The notes beneath the pieces are model-generated. The model did no database searches. It had not been told where the DNA came from and was given only the letters and a program-made list of their open reading frames with translations. The position numbers and the translations under genes are program-made. This document shows positions 8,219 through 17,159 of a stretch of 64,000 bases of DNA, piece by piece; within the stretch, counting starts at the first letter, position 1, and each line of letters begins with the position of its first letter. This stretch comes from Oryzomicrobium terrae (lineage in GTDB: Bacteria; Pseudomonadota; Gammaproteobacteria; Burkholderiales; Rhodocyclaceae), in the NCBI RefSeq assembly GCF_008274805.1, contig NZ_CP022579.1, positions 2,232,001 to 2,296,000 on the forward strand, in the 5' to 3' direction.

Positions 8219-9184
8219 CTAGAACTGGAAGGACATGCCGCCGACGAAGGCGCGGCTGGCCACCAGCTGGATGCCGTTCACGTTGCGGTAAACCGGCAGC
8301 TGCACATAGCCGTAGAGCTGGACGGTCTTGGCGGCGGCGTAGCTCAGGCCCGGACTGACGAACGCGTACTTGCCGCCGGACAGGGCCGGCTCGGCGTTCG
8401 CGCCCCGGTCATGATCCTTGCGCAGGGCGTTGATCTGCAGGGTGGCGGACAGATCGCCGGCCACGGACTGGTTGTAGCCCAGGGTGACGGCGGTCTGGCT
8501 GCCCGGGCGAAACGCGTCCTGGGTCAGGGCCGCCTGCTGATAACTGACCTGGCCGAACCAGGCGGCACCGGGCGTAAGCCCCCGGTGGGTGTAATAGCCG
8601 CCGACGATCAGGTCGGTGCTGCCCGAGCCAGGCTGCAGAGCCCGTTCGGCGCGGCTGCCGTCGCCATTGCTGACGGTATGGCTGCCGGTGGACAGCTTGA
8701 CGCCGAACTGGACGCCGTAGCGGTTGAGCGGGTCGTCATCGTTGGTGACGCTGTAGTTGGCCAGGGCCTTCACGTCGCCCAGCCGGGTGAAATTCCACTT
8801 CTCGTAGGTGGCGTCCCCGGCCGGATCGGCCACGTGCTCGTGGAGGCGCTGCTGCACCGGGACCACGAAGGAGAAGCCCCAGGCATTGGAGGCGGTGTAG
8901 TCGTAGGTGGCGATCAGATTGCGATTGTTGGTGCGCTTTTCCAGGGCATCGCTGTCGTCATCGGCGGCGGAAACGCCGCGGGTGCCGCGCCACAAGCGGT
9001 TCTGGTTGATGGCCTCGTAACGCAGATCGAGACGGCTGCTGCCCGGTTCGGAGGGCACCCCTTGCATGGCCCAGTTGGTGTTCACCACACAAAAGGCCTG
9101 CCCGCAGGAGGCCTGGGCCATCCCGGCGACACCACCCAGCAGCAGGGCCAGGGCCAAGCGCGATCGAATTGATTCCATGGACAT
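8219..9184 (-). CDS. Outer-membrane beta-barrel protein (MetA/transporter-like)
   Basis: About 320 residues. The start at 9184 (or the ATG at 9178, MESIRSRLALALLLGG) gives a clean signal peptide ending at MAQA. A mature N-terminal Cys pair follows (SCGQAFC). The rest is alternating beta strands with aromatic girdles and a terminal Phe (VGGMSFQF), as in outer-membrane barrels of the phenol-degradation MetA or transporter type. It is downstream of the TonB-dependent receptor on the same strand (141-bp gap), so it probably belongs with that uptake module. The longer frame back to 9262 has no signal-peptide logic. Confidence 0.78.
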   Translation of the reverse strand: MSMESIRSRLALALLLGGVAGMAQASCGQAFCVVNTNWAMQGVPSEPGSSRLDLRYEAINQNRLWRGTRGVSAADDDSDALEKRTNNRNLIATYDYTASNAWGFSFVVPVQQRLHEHVADPAGDATYEKWNFTRLGDVKALANYSVTNDDDPLNRYGVQFGVKLSTGSHTVSNGDGSRAERALQPGSGSTDLIVGGYYTHRGLTPGAAWFGQVSYQQAALTQDAFRPGSQTAVTLGYNQSVAGDLSATLQINALRKDHDRGANAEPALSGGKYAFVSPGLSYAAAKTVQLYGYVQLPVYRNVNGIQLVASRAFVGGMSFQF

Positions 9185-9325
9185 GCACAAACTCACAAAA
9201 GCACGAAACGGAGAGGCCCTCGGAGGGGCGGTCGCCGGACCTGTCCCACGACTCCCGGCCATTCTAGGCAGTGCCGTCCCGATTACTTTGATGCAGCTTA
9301 GAGTTTGACCGCGCCGGCCCGCCGC

Positions 9326-11656
9326 TTACAGGTCGAAGCGGAGTTCCGCATGGACGGTGCGCTGCGGGTAGGGGTGGGCGGCAAAGCTCTGGTAGTTGTT
9401 GAGGTTGTTAACCCCGGCGGAAGCGGTGACCTGCTTGGCGATCTTGTAATTCACCCGGGCATCGACGATGAAGAAGCTGCTCACCCCGCCATAGGTGCTG
9501 CCGTGAGTATCGCTGTTGTCCAGGTTGCCGTACTGCTTGCCGCTGTAGCGACCGGCCAGGGTGTAGGACAGGGCCGCACTCTGCCGCCAGGTGGCCACAA
9601 GGGTGGCGCGCCAGTCGGGGACCCGGGGCTGGTGCTTGCCCACCGTGGCCGGGTTCTTGCCGTTGCGCAGGATTTCGGAATCGGCGTAGGTGATACTGCC
9701 CATCAGGTCGAGGCCGCGCAGGCCGACGTCGCTGGCCTGCAGGGAGGTTTCCACCCCCTGGGTGCGCACCTGGTCGATGTTCTGGATGTTGGTGACGTTG
9801 GGAAAAACGGTGACGTTGGTCTGGCTGTAGAGGGCGTCGCGGACGTTCTCGTGGAACAGGGAGACGCGCCACAGGCCATTGTCGAAGGCCCGCTCGGCAG
9901 TGAGTTCGGAGGACAGGGCTTTTTCCGGCTTGAGGCTGGGGTCGTTGTTGACGATCGTGCCAGAGCTGATCGAGCCCTGGAACAGCTCCTGCACCGTCGG
10001 CATGCGGTAAGCCTGGCCGACGGAGGCGCGCAGCAGCCAGACCGGAGTGGCGGCGAAGCTGAGGGACAGCTTGGGCGAGAAGTGCCCCTCGTCCCGCTCG
10101 CCATGGTGGATGGTGGTGGTGGCATTGGCCGTGGCGCCATCGAAGGCACGCCAGCGCTCGTAGCGCCCGCCCAGCACCAGCTTCCAGTCCGGGGCGAAAC
10201 GCCAGGCATCCTGCACGTAGAGGGCCTGGGTCTCGGTCTTGCCGGAAAAGGCCGAAGTGCGCTGGCCCAGGCTGCCGGTCAGCCAGTTGCTGGTGCTGTA
10301 GACCCGGCTGTCGAGCACGTAGCGGTCGTAGTGGTAGCCGAACTGCACCTGGTGGCTGCCCACCCCGGTGCCATTGGGGCGCCAGTCGCCCTTCAGGTCG
10401 AGGGTCTGCCAGCCGGTGCCGTCGCCCTTGGCGACCGTGCCGGCGCCGCCGTTCTGGGCCGCCGGCAGGGCCACCGAGGGGGCCCGGGTGTCGTCCTGGG
10501 CGATGTTGTACCAGCTGGCCACCGCCTCCCAGTCCCATTCGCCGCGGGTGTTGCTCTTCAGCCCCACGGCCTGCATCCAGTGCTCCTCGTTGCGCCGGCT
10601 CGGTTGGAACTGGCTGGCGTTGAGGGTGTAGCGCTTGCCGTCGATGTTCACGTTGCCGCTGTAGACCGGATTGCCGGTGGCATCGCGCAGGTAGCTCTGC
10701 ACCGTCGAATCCGAATTGTTCTGCCACACGCCGACGGTGTAGAAGCCGCGCAGGGTTGGGGTGAAATCGTAGGCCAGCTTGAGCTTGGCGTTGTCCTGGA
10801 CGGTGTGGTCGATGCTGGTGGCGCCGAAGATCACCCGGCCCTTGCCGGTGGGGTCGCTGTCCTTGTAGGCGCCGCTCACCACCTTGTCCCCTGCCCCGGC
10901 GGCGGTGGAGGACAGCCCGGCAGTGGCGAAGCTCATCGGATGACCCTTGGCGTCAATATGGTTGGCCGAGAACACCGCCGCCAGGTCGCCGGCCCGGCTA
11001 CCCACCGTGGCATTGGCCTGGTAGCCCGGGTAGCTATCGTGGGTGCCGTAAAGGCCAAAGCGTTCGCTGAACATCTGGGCCTTGGCGTGGGCCTCGAACT
11101 TCTCCGGCAGGCGGGTCGTCATGAGCACCGTGGAGCCCAGGGAATTACCCGGCAGGGCGGCGGAGAACGGGCCGTAGATCACGTCCACCCGCTCGATTTC
11201 CTCCGGCGAGACCAGGCCCCAGCGCGGGGGGAAGTCGTAGCGGTTGCCGAGGAAGTTCGACAACAGCACGCCGTCCGCATAGACCAGGGTGCGAGCCGAG
11301 GCCAGGGTGCCCGAGGTGCGGTTGGCGACGATGCCGTTGCGGTCGCCCTCGTAGCGCTTGCGCACCTGCAGGCTGGGCAGGTAGCGCAGGATGTCGGCGG
11401 TATCGACCACGTTCACCTTTTCGGCGATCTCCGCCGCCGACATTCCCTCGGCAACTGCCGGCAGCTGACTGGGCAGACCGCCGAGGCGCGCTGCGGAACT
11501 GCCGCCGGCGCCGCCGCTGACCGTGACCTCGGCTAGTTCCTTTTCGTCCGCCCAGGCGGGGTGAGCCAGCCCGGCCAGGCCGGCGGCGACCCCCAGGGCG
11601 ACAAGGGCACGGGCAACGGCGGCGGCCGCGGGGGTGGGGCGAAGGGGGCAAGACAT
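9326..11656 (-). CDS. TonB-dependent outer-membrane receptor
   Basis: A 776-residue protein. A signal peptide ends near residue 36 (HPAWA) and a TonB-box-like segment ELAEVTVSGG follows. A plug domain reads DTADILRYLPSLQVRKRYEG, then TLVYADGVLLSNFLGNR and ERVDVIYGPFSAALPGNSLG. A 22-strand-type barrel ends in HAELRFDL with terminal Leu. It imports a scarce ligand using TonB energy. No iron-box or cobalamin riboswitch was recognised upstream. Its divergent neighbours, an Asp-box protein with His- and Cys-rich stretches and a thioredoxin-like protein, suggest a metal (possibly copper), but this is inference. Confidence 0.92.
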   Translation of the reverse strand: MSCPLRPTPAAAAVARALVALGVAAGLAGLAHPAWADEKELAEVTVSGGAGGSSAARLGGLPSQLPAVAEGMSAAEIAEKVNVVDTADILRYLPSLQVRKRYEGDRNGIVANRTSGTLASARTLVYADGVLLSNFLGNRYDFPPRWGLVSPEEIERVDVIYGPFSAALPGNSLGSTVLMTTRLPEKFEAHAKAQMFSERFGLYGTHDSYPGYQANATVGSRAGDLAAVFSANHIDAKGHPMSFATAGLSSTAAGAGDKVVSGAYKDSDPTGKGRVIFGATSIDHTVQDNAKLKLAYDFTPTLRGFYTVGVWQNNSDSTVQSYLRDATGNPVYSGNVNIDGKRYTLNASQFQPSRRNEEHWMQAVGLKSNTRGEWDWEAVASWYNIAQDDTRAPSVALPAAQNGGAGTVAKGDGTGWQTLDLKGDWRPNGTGVGSHQVQFGYHYDRYVLDSRVYSTSNWLTGSLGQRTSAFSGKTETQALYVQDAWRFAPDWKLVLGGRYERWRAFDGATANATTTIHHGERDEGHFSPKLSLSFAATPVWLLRASVGQAYRMPTVQELFQGSISSGTIVNNDPSLKPEKALSSELTAERAFDNGLWRVSLFHENVRDALYSQTNVTVFPNVTNIQNIDQVRTQGVETSLQASDVGLRGLDLMGSITYADSEILRNGKNPATVGKHQPRVPDWRATLVATWRQSAALSYTLAGRYSGKQYGNLDNSDTHGSTYGGVSSFFIVDARVNYKIAKQVTASAGVNNLNNYQSFAAHPYPQRTVHAELRFDL

Positions 11657-12060
11657 GGTGGAAATCCCTGAGATGTTTTTTGTGCGGCTGCTGGATTCGG
11701 GGGCCTCGGGTTGGTTGTCCCGGTTCTGCGCTCTCTCGCCCGGACAATGGAGCGAAGCAGAGGCATAGAACGGATACGAATCGAACGCCCACGGTGATGC
11801 GCCGATTCAGCACCGATCCAGCGGCGCGGATGATGCGCGCCCGCTCCTGTGCCGGGAATGTGGCATTTTGTCGCGCCCGAGCCGCCCCCCGACGCTGCTA
11901 GGATGAGCGCCGTCATCCCTCGTTCCGGGCCTGGTGCGGTGGTTTCGCCCAGCCTCGGTAGCGGGTCGTCCGAATGCCTCGGCTCCCTCCAAAAAAGGGG
12001 CGCCGCGTTCCCCGAATTCCGTTTCACCCCGGAAGCACCACCCTGGTACCCCTGTCGGTC
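11657..12060. other. Divergent intergenic region of the TonB/Asp-box module
   Basis: About 400 bp between two divergent genes. It should contain both promoters. I see no convincing -35/-10 pair, no known riboswitch, and no gene. Confidence 0.5.
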
Positions 12061-13482
12061 ATGCCCGCCCTCGTCCTACCGCCTTCCCTCCCGCCGCACC
12101 TGCGACCCAGCCCGCTCACGGCAGTGCCACGCGTTGCCACCCTGCTGTCCGCCCTGTTCGCCGGCGCCCTTGCCATCACCCCAGCCCAGGCCCACGAGGG
12201 GCACGACCATGGCGCCGCGCCGGTCAGGAGCGCGAGCCCGGCCAAGGCCGCCCGCCCCCCGGTGGCGGTGGGTGCGGTCTTCGACGCCAGCGGTCGGTTG
12301 TGGCGGGTGCGGATCGCCCCGGAGCGGGAGGGCCGCCTGGTGGTGGATCATTCCGACGACCGTGGCGCCCACTTTTCCAACCCGGTGAACGTCAATGCCG
12401 CTCCGGAGCCGGTGGCCGCCGAGGGCGAGTTGCGCCCGCAAATTATCGTGGCCCTGCCCGACGGCGCACAGCGGCAGGCCGGGGATGCCGCCCGGGTCTG
12501 GGTGGCGTGGACCTCGCCCCTGGCCAGCGTGCCCTATGCCGGCCACGTGCGCTTCGCCCGTTCCAGTGACGGCGGACGCCATTTCGATGCGCCGCTGACG
12601 GTCAACGACGACCGGGCGCCGATCACCCACCGCTTCCAGACCCTGCACCGTAGCCCGGACGGGCGGCTTTTCCTGGCCTGGATCGACAAGCGCGAGGGCG
12701 AAGCCGCCAAGCGCCAGGGCCAGGCCTACCGGGGCGCAGCCATCTACTACGCCGAATCCCGGGACGACGGTGCCACCTTCAGCACCAATGCCCGTCACGC
12801 CGCCCATACCTGCGAATGCTGCCGCATCGCCCTGGCCGACGACCCCAGCGCCCCTGCCGGACTCGCGGCCAATCGCCCCCTCGCCCTGTGGCGCCACGTT
12901 TATAGCGACGCCCAGGGCAAGAGCCTGCGTGACCACGGCCTGGCGCCCCTGGGGGGCATCGCCGACGGTGCCGAGCCGCCCCGGGGCAGCGACGACCGCT
13001 GGCAGGTGGATGCCTGCCCGCACCATGGCCCGGCCCTGGCAGTGGCCGGCGATGGCACCCGCCACCTGGCCTGGTTCAACTTGGTCGGCGCCACGCCTGC
13101 CCTGCAATACCAGGCGCGCGGCCGCGACGGCGCTCCCCTCTTCCCGCCGCGCAAGGTCGGTGGCGACCTGGCCGCCCACCCGGCCCTGTTCGTACGCGAC
13201 CGCCAGGTCTGGCTGGCCTGGAAGGAGTTCGACGGCCAGACCACTCGGGTCTTCGTCGAGCACTCCGCCGACGGCGGCCGCAGCTGGAGCGCCCCCCGGG
13301 CCCTGGCCACCAGCGACGGCGCCTCGGACCACCCCCAGTTGATCGACGACCGGGGCCGCCCCTACCTGTCGTGGAATACCCTCCAGGAAGGCTATCGCCT
13401 GGTGGCCCTGGAGGAATCCTCTGCCGCCACGCCCACCGCCCCGCTGACCGCAGCGACTGTCCCCCCAGACAACACCCGATGA
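12061..13482 (+). CDS. Periplasmic Asp-box (sialidase-fold) protein with His-rich start and Cys cluster
   Basis: 473 residues from the ATG at 12061; the frame is open further upstream but the signal peptide (ATLLSALFAGALAITPAQA) favours this start. The mature protein begins HEGHDHG, a metal-binding-type stretch. At least four Asp-box (BNR) motifs mark a beta-propeller: HSDDRGAHFS, SSDGGRHFD, SRDDGATFS and HSADGGRSWS. An unusual TCECCR cluster (C251, C253, C254) and DACPHHGPA lie in the middle. True sialidase activity is unlikely to follow from Asp boxes alone. The stop overlaps the thioredoxin-like gene by 4 bp. Confidence 0.8.
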   Translation: MPALVLPPSLPPHLRPSPLTAVPRVATLLSALFAGALAITPAQAHEGHDHGAAPVRSASPAKAARPPVAVGAVFDASGRLWRVRIAPEREGRLVVDHSDDRGAHFSNPVNVNAAPEPVAAEGELRPQIIVALPDGAQRQAGDAARVWVAWTSPLASVPYAGHVRFARSSDGGRHFDAPLTVNDDRAPITHRFQTLHRSPDGRLFLAWIDKREGEAAKRQGQAYRGAAIYYAESRDDGATFSTNARHAAHTCECCRIALADDPSAPAGLAANRPLALWRHVYSDAQGKSLRDHGLAPLGGIADGAEPPRGSDDRWQVDACPHHGPALAVAGDGTRHLAWFNLVGATPALQYQARGRDGAPLFPPRKVGGDLAAHPALFVRDRQVWLAWKEFDGQTTRVFVEHSADGGRSWSAPRALATSDGASDHPQLIDDRGRPYLSWNTLQEGYRLVALEESSAATPTAPLTAATVPPDNTR

Positions 13483-13988
13483 ACGCCCTCTTCCCCCGCT
13501 GCGGCATTACCCTGCGCCGCTTCTGGCTCGCCACCCTGCTCACCCTTACCGCCCTGCCCGCCCTGGCAGGCACCCTGACCCCTCTGCAGGCCGGCGATTA
13601 CGCCCGGCTCAAGGCGACGCGCAGCGGCAAGCCTTTCGTCGTCACTCTGTGGGGCGTCGATTGCCCCTACTGCAAGGGTAACCTGGCCATGCTGGCCGCC
13701 GCGGCCAAGAGCAATCGCAAGCTCGACCTGGTGGTGATCGCCACCGATACCCTGGCGGAAGCGGATGCCATCGCGCCCTTGCTGCGCCAGGCCGGTCTGG
13801 CCGAGCGACGCACCTGGGTGTTCGGCGACGCCGCCCCGGAACGGCTGCGCTTCGAAATCGACCGCCAATGGCGCGGCGAAATGCCCCGCACCTACCTGTT
13901 CGACGCCGATCATCAGGTCACGGCGGTCAGCGGCGCCCTGAGCGAGGACGAGCTCCGTCAATGGCAGCGGCGTAACGGCCTCGACTAA
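13479..13988 (+). CDS. Periplasmic thioredoxin-like (TlpA-type) protein
   Basis: 169 residues with a signal peptide (RFWLATLLTLTALPALAG) and a thioredoxin fold. The active site LWGVDCPYCKGN has C62 and C65 (CPYC). The C-terminal part with LFDADHQVTAVSGAL matches the cis-Pro/last-strand region of TlpA proteins. It is translationally coupled (ATGA) to the Asp-box protein, whose Cys cluster is an obvious candidate for its reductase activity. A copper- or heme-related role is inferred from the neighbours. Confidence 0.85.
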   Translation: MNALFPRCGITLRRFWLATLLTLTALPALAGTLTPLQAGDYARLKATRSGKPFVVTLWGVDCPYCKGNLAMLAAAAKSNRKLDLVVIATDTLAEADAIAPLLRQAGLAERRTWVFGDAAPERLRFEIDRQWRGEMPRTYLFDADHQVTAVSGALSEDELRQWQRRNGLD

Positions 13989-14164
13989 GCCGGACCTATC
14001 CCCCTGGCGTGCTTGCCGACGGCCGGCGGGCCCCCGCTTGCCTGCCGAGGTATTCGATCCACATGGACAGCCCCCGGTCGACCTCCCTAAGATAGCCCCC
14101 TTGCCGCATGCGCGTCTGTGTGCCGGGGCCGCCAGACCGGCCGCCGTCCAACGAGGGGATTCCG

Positions 14165-16201
14165 TTGCACCGAGAAGAAAACATTCAAACCGGCGGCGCC
14201 AACCGCTTCGGCTGGGGGCTGCGTGCCCGCACCGCGGCGCTGCTGTTTGGTCTGGCTGGCACCCTGGTCGCCGCCGGATTGATCATGGGCTACCACGTCA
14301 CCAATGACATCCGCAGCCATTTCGGCGCCGCCTTCGCCCGCAACAACGCCCTGCTGACCCAGCAGCGCATCCTGTCCCTGCTCGGTCGCGAATTGGCCTT
14401 GGCCCAGCGCCTGGCCGATTCGGACCTGCTGCATGAGTGGATCGAGGACGAGGGGAACGCGGAAAAACGGCAGCGTTTCTTCCGCGACGGCGACAGCTAC
14501 CGCCGCGGCTTTTCCGACCAGAGCTTCTTTCTCGCCAGCGCCCTGTCCGGCAACTACTACCAGAGCGACGCCGACGCCGGCCTGAGTGCCAAGCCCCGCT
14601 ACACCCTGCACCCGAACGCGGCCGACGACGCCTGGTTCTACGCCACCCTGGAGAAGGTCAAGGACTACGCCATCAACGTCAATCCCGACGAAAAGCTGCG
14701 GGTCACCAAAGTGTGGGCCAACGTCGTGGTGCGCAACCGGGAAGGCCGGCCGATCGGCCTGGCCGGCACCGGCTTCGAGTTCTCCCGCTTTCTCCAGGAA
14801 TTCGTCGCCTCAGGGGAACCGGGGCTGACCACCCTGATCGTCAACCGGGCCGGCACCATCGTTGCCCACCCCGACCCGGCCATGATCGAGTACGCCGCCG
14901 TCAGCAAGGCCACCTCGGAAAAAAGCATCTTTCACCTGATCCGCGACGAGGAGGAGCGCCAAGCCCTGCGCACCGCCCTGGCGGAAAGCGCCAGCCACGT
15001 GGAGCAGGCGACCACCCTGACGGCCCACCTGGACGGCCAGAAGCGTCTTCTCGCCCTGGCCTACATCCCGTCCCTGGATTGGACGGTGATCACCACGGTG
15101 GACCTGGCGGCGAGCAAGGTGCTCGACCAGGGCCTCATCGCTGGGGTGGCAATCGGCGGCACCGTCCTGCTGCTCCTCATCTTCGCCCTGACCACGGTCG
15201 GCTTCGACCGCCTGGTGCTGCTGCCCCTGGCCCGGCTCACCGAATCGGTGCGGCAGATCGCCAGCGGACGCTACGACGTGCGGCTGCGCTCCCGGCGGCG
15301 CGACGAGATCGGCGAATTGACCCGGGCCTTCGACACCATGGCCCAGCAGGTGCGCGCCCATACCGAAGACCTGGAGCGGCGCGTCGCCGAGCGCACCGCG
15401 GATCTGGCCGATGCCAACCGGCAAATGGCCGAGACTCACCGCAAGCTGACCGACAGCATTCGCTACGCCAGCCTGATCCAGAGCGCCATCCTGCCCGACC
15501 GGGAACTGGCCCAGGCCTTCCACGGCGAATACTTCGTCCTCTGGCTGCCCCGGGATGTGGTGGGGGGCGACCTTTATCTGTACCGGGCCAACGCCGACGG
15601 CTGCCTGTTCGGCGTGGTCGATTGCGCCGGCCACGGCGTGCCCGGTGCCTTCATGACCATGATCGCCCACGCCGCCATCGGCGTGGCCGCCACCGACACA
15701 CCCTGGGACGACCCGGCCGCCCTGCTCGCCCGTACCGACGAGGTGGCGCGGACCATGCTCCCCAGCGACAACCGCTTCGGCCAGATCGCCACCAACATGG
15801 ACATGGGCCTGTGCTACGTGGACCTGCGCCGCCGGGTGGTGCGCTTCGCCGGCGCCAAGCTGTCCCTGTTCTGGAGCGACGGCAGCCAGTGCCACGAAAT
15901 CCGCGGTCAGCGCCGCGGCGTCAACGACCGCAAGCCCGGCACCTACGAGAACAGCGAAGTCGGCCTCCAGGCCGGCCGCACCTTCTACCTGGCCACCGAC
16001 GGCATCCTCGACCAGGCCGGGGGCGAACACGGCTACGGCTTCGGCGAGCGGCGCTTCACCGAGTGGGTGCAGGCCAACGCCGATGCGCCCTTGGGCGAAC
16101 AGCGCGACCGTCTGGCCGCCTATCTGGAGCGCTACCGGGGCGCCCTCCCCCAGCGTGATGACATCACCGTGATGGCGTTCCGCTTCGATGATCAGCCGTA
16201 A
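14165..16201 (+). CDS. siaA: SiaA: membrane sensor with PP2C phosphatase domain
   Basis: 678 residues from a TTG start. The TTG at 14165 is preceded by GAGGGG (14153-14158) at good spacing; the in-frame ATG at 14108 lacks a ribosome site. Domains: TM about 18-38, periplasmic double-Cache-like region to about 315, TM about 322-345, HAMP, coiled coil, then a SpoIIE/PP2C phosphatase (about 450-675). Metal residues are visible in DVVGGD (464-469), DCAGHG (D486) and TDG (D612). In Pseudomonas, SiaA dephosphorylates SiaC and so activates SiaD. The four genes run in the order A, B, C, D. Confidence 0.9.
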   Translation: MHREENIQTGGANRFGWGLRARTAALLFGLAGTLVAAGLIMGYHVTNDIRSHFGAAFARNNALLTQQRILSLLGRELALAQRLADSDLLHEWIEDEGNAEKRQRFFRDGDSYRRGFSDQSFFLASALSGNYYQSDADAGLSAKPRYTLHPNAADDAWFYATLEKVKDYAINVNPDEKLRVTKVWANVVVRNREGRPIGLAGTGFEFSRFLQEFVASGEPGLTTLIVNRAGTIVAHPDPAMIEYAAVSKATSEKSIFHLIRDEEERQALRTALAESASHVEQATTLTAHLDGQKRLLALAYIPSLDWTVITTVDLAASKVLDQGLIAGVAIGGTVLLLLIFALTTVGFDRLVLLPLARLTESVRQIASGRYDVRLRSRRRDEIGELTRAFDTMAQQVRAHTEDLERRVAERTADLADANRQMAETHRKLTDSIRYASLIQSAILPDRELAQAFHGEYFVLWLPRDVVGGDLYLYRANADGCLFGVVDCAGHGVPGAFMTMIAHAAIGVAATDTPWDDPAALLARTDEVARTMLPSDNRFGQIATNMDMGLCYVDLRRRVVRFAGAKLSLFWSDGSQCHEIRGQRRGVNDRKPGTYENSEVGLQAGRTFYLATDGILDQAGGEHGYGFGERRFTEWVQANADAPLGEQRDRLAAYLERYRGALPQRDDITVMAFRFDDQP

Positions 16202-16233
16202 CCATTAAAATAGCCTCCCCCACTGGAGAACCC

Positions 16234-16776
16234 ATGGAGCAACTCGACGTTTTTTCCCTGCGCGAGATATTCAATCGCCAGAAGATCATGCTCTGCTTCA
16301 ACGGGCCGTTCACCGCGACCCTGATCGAAGAGATCGGCAAAGCCCTGCGCAACCACATGGAAGGCTTGCAAGAGTCCCCCTCGTCGGTCTCGGACGTGTT
16401 TTCGGTGTATATCGAACTGACGCAAAACATTCGCCGCTACACCTTGCTCAAGGAGTTGCAGGAGCACGCTGCCACCTCCACCATCGTGGTTTCCCATGAC
16501 GACGAGGGCCGCTATGTGGTCAGCGCCGGCAACGTGGTCAGCGCCTCGGACGGGGCCAGCCTGGCAGCGCGTATCGCCGCCCTGGCCAAGCTCGACAAGA
16601 ACGAACTGAAGGCTGCCTTCAAGGCCCAACTGCGCCAGCCCCGGGACGAGCTGAGCAACAACAGCGCCGGCCTGGGTTTGATCGACATGGCCCGCAAGGC
16701 TTCCCAGCCCCTGATCTGCTCCCTGCGCCCGATCGACGGCGAATGGTCCTTCTTCAGCCTGCGCGTAGTGCTATAA
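16234..16776 (+). CDS. siaB: SiaB: kinase of the SiaC switch protein
   Basis: 180 residues, of the DUF6272 type (GHKL-like fold). MEQLDVFSLREIFNRQKI begins after GGAG. Conserved-looking segments are SVYIELTQNIRRY, which resembles the N box of histidine-kinase-like ATPases, and NNSAGLGLIDMARKA, a G-box-like loop. In Pseudomonas aeruginosa SiaB phosphorylates SiaC, opposing SiaA. It lies 32 bp after siaA and 2 bp before siaC. Confidence 0.88.
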   Translation: MEQLDVFSLREIFNRQKIMLCFNGPFTATLIEEIGKALRNHMEGLQESPSSVSDVFSVYIELTQNIRRYTLLKELQEHAATSTIVVSHDDEGRYVVSAGNVVSASDGASLAARIAALAKLDKNELKAAFKAQLRQPRDELSNNSAGLGLIDMARKASQPLICSLRPIDGEWSFFSLRVVL

Positions 16777-16778
16777 AA

Positions 16779-17156
16779 ATGACAAATCTCAACATCACCG
16801 AAACCAGTTCCACCCCGGCCATCGAGGCCGACTGGCAGGCCGGCGTCATCCGGATGAAGGGGGATTCCTACCCGGAGAATTCCTTCGAGCTGTTTCAGCC
16901 GGTCGTGGACTGGGTCAGCCAGTTCCTCCGCGAAGCAAAGCGCCCGCTGCGCCTCGAACTCGACCTGCTCTACCTCAACACCAGCAGCATCCGCGCCCTG
17001 ATGGACATTCTCGACATGTTCGAGGAAGCCCACAGGAAAGGCACAGAAGTCAGCGCGGTGTGGCGCTACGATGCGGCCAACGAGCGGGTCGGCCAGCTGG
17101 CCGAGGAGTTCAAGGAAGACTGCACCTTCGCCTTCGACATCACCGCCAAGGCTTGA
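16779..17156 (+). CDS. siaC: SiaC: phospho-switch partner of the diguanylate cyclase SiaD
   Basis: 125 residues (DUF1987). The sequence YLNTSSIRALMDILD places a threonine exactly at position 68, the residue phosphorylated in Pseudomonas SiaC. Unphosphorylated SiaC binds SiaD and turns it on. The ATG at 16779 follows the siaB stop directly. The longer upstream frame from 16743 would overlap siaB and is not needed. Confidence 0.9.
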   Translation: MTNLNITETSSTPAIEADWQAGVIRMKGDSYPENSFELFQPVVDWVSQFLREAKRPLRLELDLLYLNTSSIRALMDILDMFEEAHRKGTEVSAVWRYDAANERVGQLAEEFKEDCTFAFDITAKA

Positions 17157-17159
17157 ACC

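Noticed and set aside
7349-11536. Long + strand frames of 607 and 743 codons over the exonuclease, barrel and TonB receptor genes
   Set aside because: Antisense shadows with Gly/Val-rich filler composition and no recognisable domain.
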